A stretch of 64,000 nucleotides of DNA from Eonycteris spelaea (Eukaryota > Chordata > Mammalia > Chiroptera > Pteropodidae). The DNA lies in assembly GCA_003508835.1 (NCBI GenBank), contig PUFA01000143.1, positions 2,292,501 through 2,356,500 on the forward strand, given 5' to 3'. Shown here piece by piece: positions 11,027 to 22,528 of this stretch. The position numbers and the translations under genes are program-made. Every line of letters begins with the position of its first letter. Position 1 is the first letter of the stretch. The notes beneath the pieces were generated by a model. It saw only the letters and a list, made by a program, of their open reading frames with translations, ran no database searches and was not told where the DNA came from.

Positions 11027-14000
11027 TCAATAGTGACTATTTACTTATTTAATTAATTAATTTGTTTGTTTTGTTTTAATCATGGTTACAGGGTTAGCAA
11101 AATCCAGTAAGTTTCAGGCATACAATTCAATAGTAAGGTCGTAACATGTATTGCATTGTATGTTCACCGTCCATAGTTAGATTTCCTTCTGTCATCACAT
11201 ATTAACCCCTTTACCCCACTTACCTCCAACCTCCCCTCCTACACTCTGGTAACCACCAATCTATTGCACATTTCCATGAATCTCTGCTTGTTTGTCCTGT
11301 TCACGTGTTGCTTTTAGGTTTATATCCCACATGTTAGTGATATCATGTGATTTTCAACCTTTTCTGTCTGGTTATTTCACTTAGCATGATTATTCAAGGT
11401 CCATCCACATTGTTGCAAATGGTGGTATTTATTCTCTCTTATTATTGAGTAAATATTCCATTGTATATATGTACCAGCTTCTTTATCCAATCATCTATCA
11501 TAGGACACTTCAGTTGCTTCCATGTCCTGGCCACTGTGAATAATACTGCTAGAACACCAGTGTGCAAATATCTTTCCAGAATAGGTTTTCAAGTCTTTAG
11601 GGTAAGATACTTAATAGAAGGATTGTTGGATCATATGGTAGATCAATTCTTAGTTTTTTGAGAAACCTTTTATACTGTTTTCCATAGTGACCATACAATT
11701 TGCAGTCCCACTCGCAGTGTATGAGAGTTCCTTTTTCTCCGCATCCTTTCCAACATTTGTTATTACTTGTCCTGTTGATAACAGCTATTCTAACAGGTAT
11801 GAGATGGTATCTCATTGTGGTTTTGATTTGCATTTCCCTAACAGCTAGCAATGTTCAGTATCTTTTCATATATTTGTTAGCCATTTGTATGTCCTCTAGG
11901 GAGAAGCGTCTGTTCAGGTCCTCTGCCTATTTTTGATTGGGTTGTTTATTTTTTATTTGTTGTTATGGTTAGTTGTATGAGTTCTTTGTATATTTTGGAT
12001 ATTAGGCCCTTATTGGAGGCATTGCTTACAAATAATTTTCCATTCAGATGGTCGTTTCTTTACATGTTGACAGTTTCTTTTGCTCTGCAGAAGCTTTTTA
12101 GTTTTATGTGGTCTTATTCATTTATTTTTGTTTTTATTTCCCTTGCATTTCAGGTAAATTCATAAAATGCTTTTAAAGTCTAAGGTCCATGAATTTATTT
12201 CCTATGTTTTTCCTTCTATGCACTTTATTGTTTCAGGTCTTATATTCATGTTCTTAATCTATTTTGAGTTAATTTTGGTGTTGGTGATATCCAGCATTCT
12301 AGCTTCATTCTTTTGCAGGTGGCTTTCAGTTTTCCAGCATCATTTATTGAAGAAACTTTCCTTTTTCCACTGTATCTTTTCAGCTCTTTTGTCAAAAGTT
12401 ACTTGCCCATATTGACGTGGGTTTATTTCTGGACTCTCAATTCTGTTCCACTGGTGCATGTGTCTGTTTTTTTCCAATATCATGCCATTTGATTATTATT
12501 GCTTTATAGTATAATTTGAAGTCAGAACAGAGTGATGCTCCCATGCTTGTTCTTTTTTCTCAGGATGGCTTTGTCTATTTGGGGTCTTTTGTGCTTCCAT
12601 ACAAATCTGATGATTTTTTTGTTCTATTTCTTTAAAAAATCCAATGGGATTTTGAGGAGATTGCATTAAATCTATATAATGTTTTAGGTAATAAGGTCAT
12701 TTTAACTATTCTGGTTCTTCTATTTTAAGAACATGTATGATCTTTCTATTTCTTTGTATCTTCTTCAATTTCTTTTAAAAAAGTCCTATACTTTTCATCA
12801 TATAGATATTTTATGTTTTGTTAAATTTATTCCTAGGTATTTATATCTTTTGTTGCAATTACAAAAGGAATTTTTTTTCCCATTTCTTTTTCTGACAATT
12901 CATTATTAGAATAAAGTAACACTATGGATTTTGAACATTGATTTTGTATCCAGAAGCTTTACTGTATTTGCTCATTGTTTTTAATGTGTTCTTGTGGAGT
13001 CATTAGGGCTTTTTATATAGAAAACCATGCCATCCACAAAGAGTGACAGTTTGCATTTTTTGTTTTCCTATTTGGATTCTTTTTATATCTTTCTCTTGCC
13101 TGATTACACTCTCTAGGACCTCCAATGTTATTGAATAAAGTGGTGATAGTGGACAGCCTTGTCTTGTTCCAATCTTAGTGGAAAGATTTTTAGTTTTTCA
13201 CATTAAAGATAATGTTGGCTGAGGGTTTTGTCATAGATGACCTCTGCTATGTTAAGGTACTTCCCTTCTATCTTCTATATTGGTTTTGTTACGTATTTTG
13301 ATCATAAATAAATGCTGTATCTTGTCAAAGGCTTTTTCGGCATGTATTGATATGATCATATGATCTTTTTTTTTTTTCATTACTTTTATGAGGTGTATCA
13401 CATTAATCAATTTGCATATGTTGAACATCCCTGTACCTCTGAGATGAAGTCACTTCATCATGGTGTATAATCTTTTTAATATTGTTGCTGTATTTGGTTC
13501 GCAAAATTTTATTTAGGATTTTTGCATCTGTGTTCGTGCGGGATATTGGTTTGTAGTTTTCTTTTGTGTTATCTTTTTCCAGGTTTGGTATAAGGGTAAT
13601 ACTGGTCTCATAAAATGAGTTAGCAAGTGTTGCCTTCTCTTTGATTTTTTGGAAGAGTTTGAAGAGAATCGGTATTAAATCTTCAGTGAACACTTGTAGA
13701 GCTCACTGATGAAGCCATCTGGTTTCACTTTTTACTCTTTGGTAGGTTTTTGATGATTATTTCAATTTCCATACTGCTGATCAGTCTATTTAGATTTTCT
13801 AGTTCTTCTTGATTCAGTCTAAGAAGGTTGTTTTTTCTAAATACTGTCCATTTTCTAAGTTGAAAATTTGGTGTTATATACTCTTTTCATAGTATTCTTG
13901 TATGATCTTTTTGTATTTCTGCAATGTCTCTCATAACTTCTCCCTTTCATCCTGGTTTAATATGTGTCCTTTCTCTTTCTTTCTTTAGTGAGTCTAGCCA

Positions 14001-16383
14001 GAGGTTTTGTCAATTTTATTAACTTTTTGAAGAATGAACTCTTTGTTGCATTTATTTTTTTCTATTTTTTTTTTTTCAATTTTATTAATTCTGCCCTAGT
14101 TTTGATTATTTCTTTCTTTCTGCTGACTTTGGGTTTCATTTGTTCTTCCTTTCTAGTTTTTGTTTTTTTTTTTTTAAGATGAAGCATTAGGTTGTTTATT
14201 TGGGCTTGTTCTTGATTTTGTGATAGGCCTGTAAAGGTATAAACTCTCCTCCTATGACCACTTTTGCTGTATCCCAAAATATTTTTATATATTATACTAT
14301 CATTATCATTAATTTCTATGTATCTCTTTGATTCTCTTTTTGTTTCTTTCTCTGATGCAGTTATTCTTCAGTAGCATGTTGTTTAATCTCCAATGCATCT
14401 GTGGTTCTTCCCAGATTTTCTTTTTATAGTTGATCTCCAGCTTCAAAGATCAGAGAATATGGTTGGTATGATTTCAACCCTCTCACAATTTGGTGATGCA
14501 ATCTTTGTGTCCCAGTATGTGGTCAATCCTGAGAATGTTCCATGTGCACTAGAGAAGAATGTATAAGTAGCTGTTTTGGGATCTGAAAGGCTTTGTAAAT
14601 GTCAGTTATGTCCAGTTGGTCTAATGTGTCATATTAAGGATGTCATTTCCTTATTGATTTTCTGTTTGGATGATCTGTCCATGTCCAACTGTGGCGTGTT
14701 TAGGTACCTTACTATGATAGTATTTTGGTTTGTTTCTCCCTTTAGTAGTTAGTAATTGCTTTACATATTTCTAGGCTCCCTGATTGGGACACAGATATTA
14801 ATAAGTGTTATATCTTAGTGCATGATTCCTTTGGCATTATTAAGTGTCCCTCAGTATCTTTCCTACCTTTATTTAATTTTGAAGTCTATTTAATTTCAAT
14901 ATTAGTACTCCCACTTTTCTCTGAATGCCGTTTGCTCGAAATATCATATTCCATCCTTTCACTTTGAGTTTATATTTGTCTTTGGAGCTAAGATGTGTCT
15001 CCTGGAGGAAGCATATGGTTGGGTTTTGTTTTGATCCAATATGCAACTCTGCACCTTTTTTATTGGTGAGTTCAGTCCATTTACATTTAGGGTGATTATT
15101 GAAATATGAGGTTCTTATAGCCATTTTATCTTTTGCTTTCTGGTAGCTCTGTGTCCATTGCTTCCTCGTCCTCATGTTTCTGTTTTTTTATTTTTATTTT
15201 TTTGATCAGGTTTTGTGGTCCTTCTTGTTTTATGTTATATACTTCAGTACTTGAATCTTTGGCATGTGGTTATTTACGAATATGTAGAGGATAGTGTGTG
15301 TTGTATATATATATATAATTTTTCATATCTTTCAGTGTGTTCTTCATTACCAGAAGTTCTATTTGGTTCATTTTGAGGGTTTCAATCTTCTTGGTAAAAA
15401 ACTCATTCTGTTGATCTAGTTGTTTTTTCAGTTCTTTGAATTATTGATACATGTTGTTTTGGATCTCATTGAATTTTTCAGAAGTACCATCCTAAATTTT
15501 CTCATTTAATTCACGTATTTTATGTCTGTAAGCTTATTTTCTGGAGATTTTTCTTTTTCTTTCTGAGCTACCTTGTCATCTTGGTTGGTCATGGTGTTTA
15601 ATGACTCTTTCTTGGCCTGGGAATTAAGAGAAGTGTATTCTGCTTTTTTCCAGACAGATTTATTATATGTGTCCTTCTTTAGCCTGTTGTAAAGAAGGTT
15701 TTTCTTTTGGTTTCCAGTAAGTGGAGTCTAAGCTTCTTGGCGTCCCTGCTTTATATAAAATCTTAAAAATGGATTTTTTTTTCCTTATAAATATTCAATA
15801 ACGCTCCCTACCTTCAGTCTCAGTCCATGTCTGTGTTAGCGACAGCTTGTGTAGCTTTTGCTCAGATTCCCTTGGGGCTTTGCAGTATTCAGTTTTAGAA
15901 GATGCGGGGCGGGGGTGGGGGGAGGACCCTCTGGGTTGGTGGATGCGGGCTGCTGCTCAGCCTCACATTTTGCTACCGCACCTAGTAATAGTCAAACTAT
16001 TACTTCTCTGCCATCCCCATTTCTTTTCTGTCCCCATTTCCCTGCTTTCTGCTCTGATCCCTGTGCACTGCTGCTGTGTGATACTCACAGCTCTTTCAGG
16101 CAGTACTATTCAGGGAACCTGCTGCACCTTCTCTTCTCCCCTCCTCCTACAGGGATCTCTTGGCTGTGAGAGGCAGCTTCTTTGTTTCTTTCCAGTCTAC
16201 CATCCAACTGCCAGTGTTCTGACCTGTGGTAGCTCTTATTCACAAGTCTCATGCTCAGACATGCTGGTGTATAGGTTGGGTGATTTTGTTGAGTTTAGAT
16301 GTTCAACTTATTGTTATTTCACGGGGAAAGGTCTGGGAACATCTCTCACTCCACCATGTTTCTGATGGCACTCAATAATGACT
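11027..16383 (-). mobile_element. Near full-length antisense LINE-1 with ORF1 deletion (L1-d)
   Basis: The body (11039-16371) runs from the 3'UTR (11039 to about 11590) through ORF2 (about 11597-15115) and an ORF1 remnant to the 5'UTR (about 15650-16371). ORF2 traces on the minus strand include the endonuclease N-terminus (QNPTICFLQETHLSSKDKYK at about 14980-15030) and reverse-transcriptase fingers (NIKKIIHHDEV near 13440). ORF2 carries frameshifts and stops. ORF1 keeps only its coiled-coil part (about 15335-15640); the RRM and C-terminal domains are missing, roughly 0.9 kb compared with the 46.9-53.0 kb copy. The 5' end reads 'gaaacatggtggagtgagag' on the minus strand. Near-identical 12-mers TCAATAGTGACT (11027-11038) and TCAATAATGACT (16372-16383) look like the target duplication. 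Confidence 0.9.
15295..15325 (+). repeat. Short (TA)n run at the ORF1 deletion point
   Basis: A TGTGTTGTATATATATATATAA-type run sits where the ORF1 C-terminal half is missing from L1-d. It may mark the deletion joint. Confidence 0.6.
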
Positions 16384-17384
16384 GTTTTCAATGAGAGACT
16401 TTGAATGATCAAGACTGTGCACTTTTGCTAGTGCTAACATCCTTAACTTGCTTCCTGGCTAAGCAAGGGGATGCTTTACACTAAGGAACAACATTTATGG
16501 ACATCCCAATCACCTGGAAACCTTTTTGCCCTCATGTTTGATTTTAAGCACCATTGCTTCTTACTGGCAACACTTACTCCTGCTGAAACTTTTGAGAAGA
16601 AAATCATACATCTAATCAGTTGCATTCAAGACATTGTTTCTCCTTACCTCAACTGTTAATATGTAGTTTGGTAGAGAGATCATATAAGATGTTGGGGAAT
16701 GTGATCTGGAGTCTTCCCCCATATACTCAGTTCTCTATCTGTTATTAATTTTAGTAAAATGATGTCTTAGACATACCATCAATAATATATTTCTTAGATT
16801 TAGTTTCTGTGGCATTTAAATGGCATGTTTTGTATTACTTTACTATAGAGATGTAGAGATTTGGTTAAAATTATCATCTCTGATATATAAGGCATGAAGT
16901 TATATCTCTCCTGCTACTGAAATCAATATTTAAATACTCAGTATGACTTTTCATTTTTAGCATTGCTATGTTTGCGTTTAATAGCAACTTCCTAATGGTA
17001 CAATGATTTTTCTTGAATAAGATGGAAATCTCTAAGAAGACAGATAGCTCCTTTGGTACCTCAAATCTCACAGAAAAAAAAAAAAAACTGTAAGTTCTCC
17101 TTCAGCGAACAGGTTTAGCTTTACTATCCTTCCCTTTAGAAAATGGTGAAGCTACAGACATATAATTAATCAACCAAATCTAAAAACAATTTCTGAGTCA
17201 AATTAAAACAAGAGTAAAATTAACCTTATATTTTCATGAATACATTGCTTATAATAATAGGCTTAACATAGACTTATATAAACTACTGGTGCAAACAGGT
17301 GAAAAGCCTGTTTCAGTACTCTGCAAGCTTCTTTGTTATTAAAAGCAAAGACTGGAAAAAAGATCCAGGATACCACAAAGAAAC
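16384..17384. other. 1-kb unique spacer between head-to-head L1s
   Basis: Non-repeat AT-rich DNA separating the 5' ends of L1-d and L1-e. It contains an A13-14 run near 17072-17085. Short open frames (16471-16659 plus, 16874-17071 minus, 17313-17498 minus) have no recognisable homology. Confidence 0.5.
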
Positions 17385-20300
17385 ATGGCAGAGTGAGAGA
17401 TGTTCACAGATCTCAGCCCTTGAAATAATAATAAGCTGAACATCTATAACACAACAACAACAAAAACACCCAAACTGCACACCTGCACATCTGAGCATAA
17501 GATCTGTACATAAGAGCCACCACAGGTTAGAACCTGGGTGTTGGGCAGTGGACTTGGAGAAATAAGAAGCTGCCTATGTAGCCTCTGGAGCTCCTTGAAA
17601 AAGAATGGGGAGGGGTGAAGGTGCAGAGTCTTCCCTGATCAGCCTGCCTGGAAGTGCTAGAACTTCTAGCAGCTGGCACTAGGCCCCAGTCATCAGGGCA
17701 GAAAGTAGAGAAGCAGGATGGGACTGCAGAGATAAAACAGTTGATTTTTACTGGCCCCGATTGCAAGATTGAGGCTGAGCCACAGGCCCCAACTCCCAAA
17801 CCAGAGGGATCCTACCCCATACCCTCCGAGACAGGTTACTGCTGAGCCCCAGGGGAATCTGAGCAAATGCTATTAAAACTGTTGCTAACACTGACAAGGA
17901 CTGAAACTGAGAGTACCAGTGTGATTAAATATGTACAAGAAAATTTTTAAAAAGACATTTAGGCTTTATATAAAGCAGGATCCAAAAGGCCTAGACTCCA
18001 CCTATTGGAAACAAAAAGAAAAGTGCCTTCTTTCCTACAAGCTACAGAAACATCTTTATATAATAAATCTTCTTTCCAGAAAAGCAACAGAATACACTTC
18101 CATTAATACCCAGATGCAGAAATAGTCCATTAAACACCATGAACAACCAAGGTAACAAGGGCATCTCAGAAAGAAAGAGAAAAATCACCAAAAAATAAGC
18201 TTACAAACATAGAAATATGAAACTTAAATGACAGAGAATTAATGGTGGCACTTCTGAAAACACTCAGTGAGATACAAAATAACTCAAATCAACAACAAAT
18301 TCCGGAATTGAAAAGCAACTAGATGAGCATAGCAAGGAGATTAAAACCCTCCAAAAGAACCAAATATAAATTCTGGAGATGAAGAATGCACTGCAAGAAT
18401 TGAAAAATGAAAAAGCAAGCTTGGGAAATAGAGTCGATCAAATGGAAGAAGGATCAGTGATATCAAAGACAGAAATCTGGAAATAATCAAAAGGAAGGAA
18501 AAGAAAAACTGAAGAATGAAAAATAATGAAAGAGAAATACAAGAACTAGCTGATACCATTAAGAAAAGAAAAAAAAAAAGCATAAGAATAATAAGCACTA
18601 CCAAAGGCAAAGAAAAAGAGCACGGATTGGAAAGCATTTTCAGACAAATAGTTTGCAAGAATTTCCCAACTCTAAGGAATGAGCTGGAGCTTGGAATTCA
18701 AAAAGTCAACAGAAAACCCAATTATCTCAACCATAAAAAGGCCTTCACCAAAATGCATTGTATGGAAGTTATCAAAAATAAATGACAAAGACAGAATTCT
18801 CAGGGAAGCCAGGGAAAAGAAGATGGTAATGTATAAAGAAAAACCATTAGATTATCATTGAACTTCTCAGCGCAAACCTTACAAGCCAGAAAGTAATGGA
18901 ATAAAATATTTAAACTATTAAGTGAAAGGAACTACCAGCCTAGTATAATGCATCTAGCTAAGCTCTCCTTTAGATATAAGAAGAGAAATAAAGACCTTTC
19001 CAGATATACAAAAATTTAGGGAATTCTCCACTATGAGGCCTGCACAACAGGGAAATACTGAAAGGTGTCAACTCATCTAAAACAAAACAATAAAAAAAAA
19101 AAAAAATACATAAGTAGTAGGAATAAAGTGACTATAAGTAAATAGAAGCAGAGGAGTGCAACCCTTACTAAGAGCAGGAGCATTATAAGTTTAAACAATA
19201 AGAGGAGAATAGCTATAGCAAAATAGTAATGAATGTTCAGCATATACAGGGATAAACTGAGATAATGATGACTGAAGAGGGAGGATTTGAAGATCCAAAT
19301 TTGCAAAGTGGAAAGGAGATAAGGCACATGCAGAAGAAAATGAATGATTGTCTCTATATCACATCCTTTACACATTTGTAATGGTAACCACCACACCAAA
19401 GATTCAGAACAAAGTATATAACATAAAACAAGAAGAACCAGAGGCAAAACCCACAACAGCCAATTAAAATAAGTAAAACAGAAACACAAGGACAAGGAAG
19501 TGATAGAAACACCAAGCTACCAGAAAGCAAAAGATAAAATGGCTGTATGAAGACTTCATATTTCAATAATCACCCTAAATGTAAATGGACTGAACTCACC
19601 AATAAAAAGGCACAGAGTTGCAGAATAGATCAAAAAAACAAAACCCAACCATAATGCTGCCTCCAGAGAGACACATCTTAGCTCCAAAGATAGATAAAGA
19701 CTCAAAGTGAAAGGGTGGTAAATGATAGGTCAAGCAAATGGCATTCAGAGAAAAGTGAGAGTAGTAGTTATTAGTATTGGATGAAATAGACTTTAAATTT
19801 TTTTAAAAAACTAGGAAAGATACTGAGGGACACTTTATAATGCCAAAGGAATCAATGCACTAAGATATAACACTTATTAATATCTGTGGTCCCAATCAGG
19901 AGAGCCTAAAGTAATATGTAAAGCAATTACTAACTACTAAAGGGAGAAACAAACCAAAACACTGTCATAGTAAGGTACCTAAATACGCCACAGTTGGACA
20001 TGAACAGATCATCCAAACAGAAAATCAATAAGGAAATAACATCCTTAAATAACACATTAGACCAACTGGACATAACTGACATTTACAAAGCCTTTCATCC
20101 CAAAACAGCTGCTTATACAGTCTTCTCTAGTGCACATGGAACATTCTCAAGAATCAACATGTACTGGGACCAAGAGATAGTCTCAACAAATATAAGAGGG
20201 TTGAAATCATACCAAACCATATTCTCTGATCATAATGCTTTGAAACTACAGATTATCTGCAAAAAGAAATCAGAGGGAACCACAAATACAAGGAGATTAA

Positions 20301-22396
20301 ACAACATGCTACTAAAGAATAACTACATCAGAGAAGAAATAAAAGAGAAATCAAGAGATACATAGAAATAATTGATAATGATAGTACAACATATCAAAAC
20401 TTTTGGGGACATGGCAAAAGTGATCATAAGAAGAATGTTCATATCATTACATGCCTATCACAAAATCAAGAACAAGCCCAAATAACCAACCTAATTCTTC
20501 ACCTTAAAAAAATAGAAAGAAAAAGAAGAATAAATGAGGCCTAAAATCAGTGGAAGGAAAGAAATCATCAAAATTAGGGCAGAAATAAATGATCCTGAAA
20601 ACAAACAAAACAAAACAATAGAAATGAATAAATATAACAAGAAACTGGTTTCTTTGAGGTTAATAAAATTAACAAACCCCTGGCTAGACTCACTAAAGAA
20701 AAACGAGAAAGGACACAAATAAACAAAACGAGGGATGAAAGAGGGAAATTACAACTGACATCACAGAACCACAAAAGGTCATGCAAGAATACTATGAAAA
20801 AGTATATAATAAGAAATTTAATAACATAGAAGAAATGAAACAGTACTTAGAAAATACAATCTTCCTAGACTGAATCAAGTAGATCTGGAAAATCTAAATA
20901 GACTGATCAGCAGTATGGAAATTAAACAATCATTAAAAACCTACCAAAAAGTAAAAATTCAGGACCAAATGGTTTTACAAGTAAACTCTACCAAACATTC
21001 AAAGAAAATTTAATATCTATTCTCCTCAAACTCTTCCAAAAATCGAAGAAAAAGCACACTTCCAAATTCATTTTATGAGTCCAATTATTACTCTGATACC
21101 AAAAGCTGGTAAAGATAACACAAAGAAAAAAACTACAGACGATATTTCTCATGCACAGAGATGTAAAAATCCTAATACTAATATACTAAGCAAACTGAAT
21201 ACAGCAAACATTTTAAAAAGATTATACCATGATCAAGTGGGCTTCACCCCAGGGGCACAGGGATGGTTCAACATACAGAAAACAACTAATGTGATACACC
21301 ACATAAGCAAATTAAAAAATAAGAATCATATAATATATCAAAAGATACATCCAAATAGGAAATGAAGAAGTCAGTCTCACTTTTTGCAGATGACATGATT
21401 CTCTATATAGAAAACCCTAAAGACTCCACAAGAGCACTACTAGAGACAATAAGCAAATATAGTAAAGTTTCTGAATACCAAAATCAACATTCAAAAGTCC
21501 AAAGTGTTCCTATACTCTAATAATGAAGCATCAGAAAAAGAAGTGGGAAAAATAATTCTTTTTGCAATTGCAACAACAAAAAATAAATACCTAGGAATAA
21601 ATTTAATGAAAAATGTGAAGGACCTATATAATGAAAACTACAAGATCCTATTAAAAGAAATCGAAGAAGATACAAAGAAATGGAAAGATATTCTTGTCTT
21701 GGATTGAAGAATCAATATATTTAAAATGACCATATTGCATAAATCATTATACAGATTTAATGCACTCTCCATCAAAACCCCTTCGACACTTTTTAAAGAA
21801 ATAGGACAGAAAATCATCAGATTCATAATAAGCACAAAAGACCCGAATTGCCAAAAGCCATCCTGAGAAAAAAAGAGGCTGGAGGCATCACTCTGCCTGA
21901 CTTCAAATTATACTACAAAACAGCGAAAATCAAAAAGAAAACTGGTGTTGGCAGAAAAGAGACACATGATCAGTGAACAAAATTAAGAGTCCAGAAGTAA
22001 AGCTATATTTATATTGGCAAATAATTTTTGACAAAAAGAGGTAAAAAATACAGTGGAGAAAGGAAAGCCTCTTCAATGTATGGTGCTGGAAAACTGGAAA
22101 AGCCACCTGAAAAAGAGTAAAACGAGACTGTTATTTATCACGACACACTAAAATTAACTCAATAAGGTAAGGATCTGAATATAAGACCTGTACAATAAAA
22201 CACATAGAAGAAAACATAGGAACTAAACTGAAGGACCTTATACTTAAAGAGGATTTTATGAAATTGACCTCAAAGAAAAGGGAAGTAACAGCAAAAATAA
22301 ATGAATGGGACTAAATTAAATTAAAAAGCTTCTGCTCAGCAAAAGCAATCACCAACAAGGTAAAGAGATAACCATCTGAATGGGAAAAAGGGACTT
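17385..22396 (+). mobile_element. Sense LINE-1, 5' complete but 3' truncated (L1-e)
   Basis: It begins 'aaacatggcagagtgagag', the same 5' start as L1-d read in reverse. The 5'UTR runs to about 18140. ORF1 (about 18140-19060) has coiled-coil, RRM and C-terminal traces but many stops. ORF2 starts near 19535. Its endonuclease keeps the SDHNA motif (near 20240) within an open stretch at 19994-20365. The fingers (21075-21365) keep HDQVGF. The palm box FADDMIL is intact near 21390. Sequence between the fingers and this box, carrying palm motif A and neighbours, is deleted at about 21357. ORF2 then stops near 22396, before its C-terminus, and no 3'UTR or poly(A) follows. Loss of the 3' end cannot come from incomplete reverse transcription, so a later deletion or rearrangement is likely. 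Confidence 0.9.
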
Positions 22397-22528
22397 TATC
22401 CTTGTCTTGTTGCTGATCTTAAAGAAAAAAAAATCAATGGTTTTAGCTTCTCCCTGGGTTTGTCATATCTGACCTTTATTATATCAAGGTATATATTCTC
22501 TATTCCCACTTTGCTGAGAGTTTTTTTC

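Noticed and set aside
18341..18658. 105-codon hydrophobic minus-strand frame
   Set aside because: It is antisense to the coiled-coil part of ORF1 in L1-e, for the same compositional reason.
19073..19495. 140-codon hydrophobic minus-strand frame that looks like a membrane protein
   Set aside because: It is antisense to the A-rich ORF1/inter-ORF region of L1-e. The Leu/Phe richness comes from reading T-rich antisense DNA.
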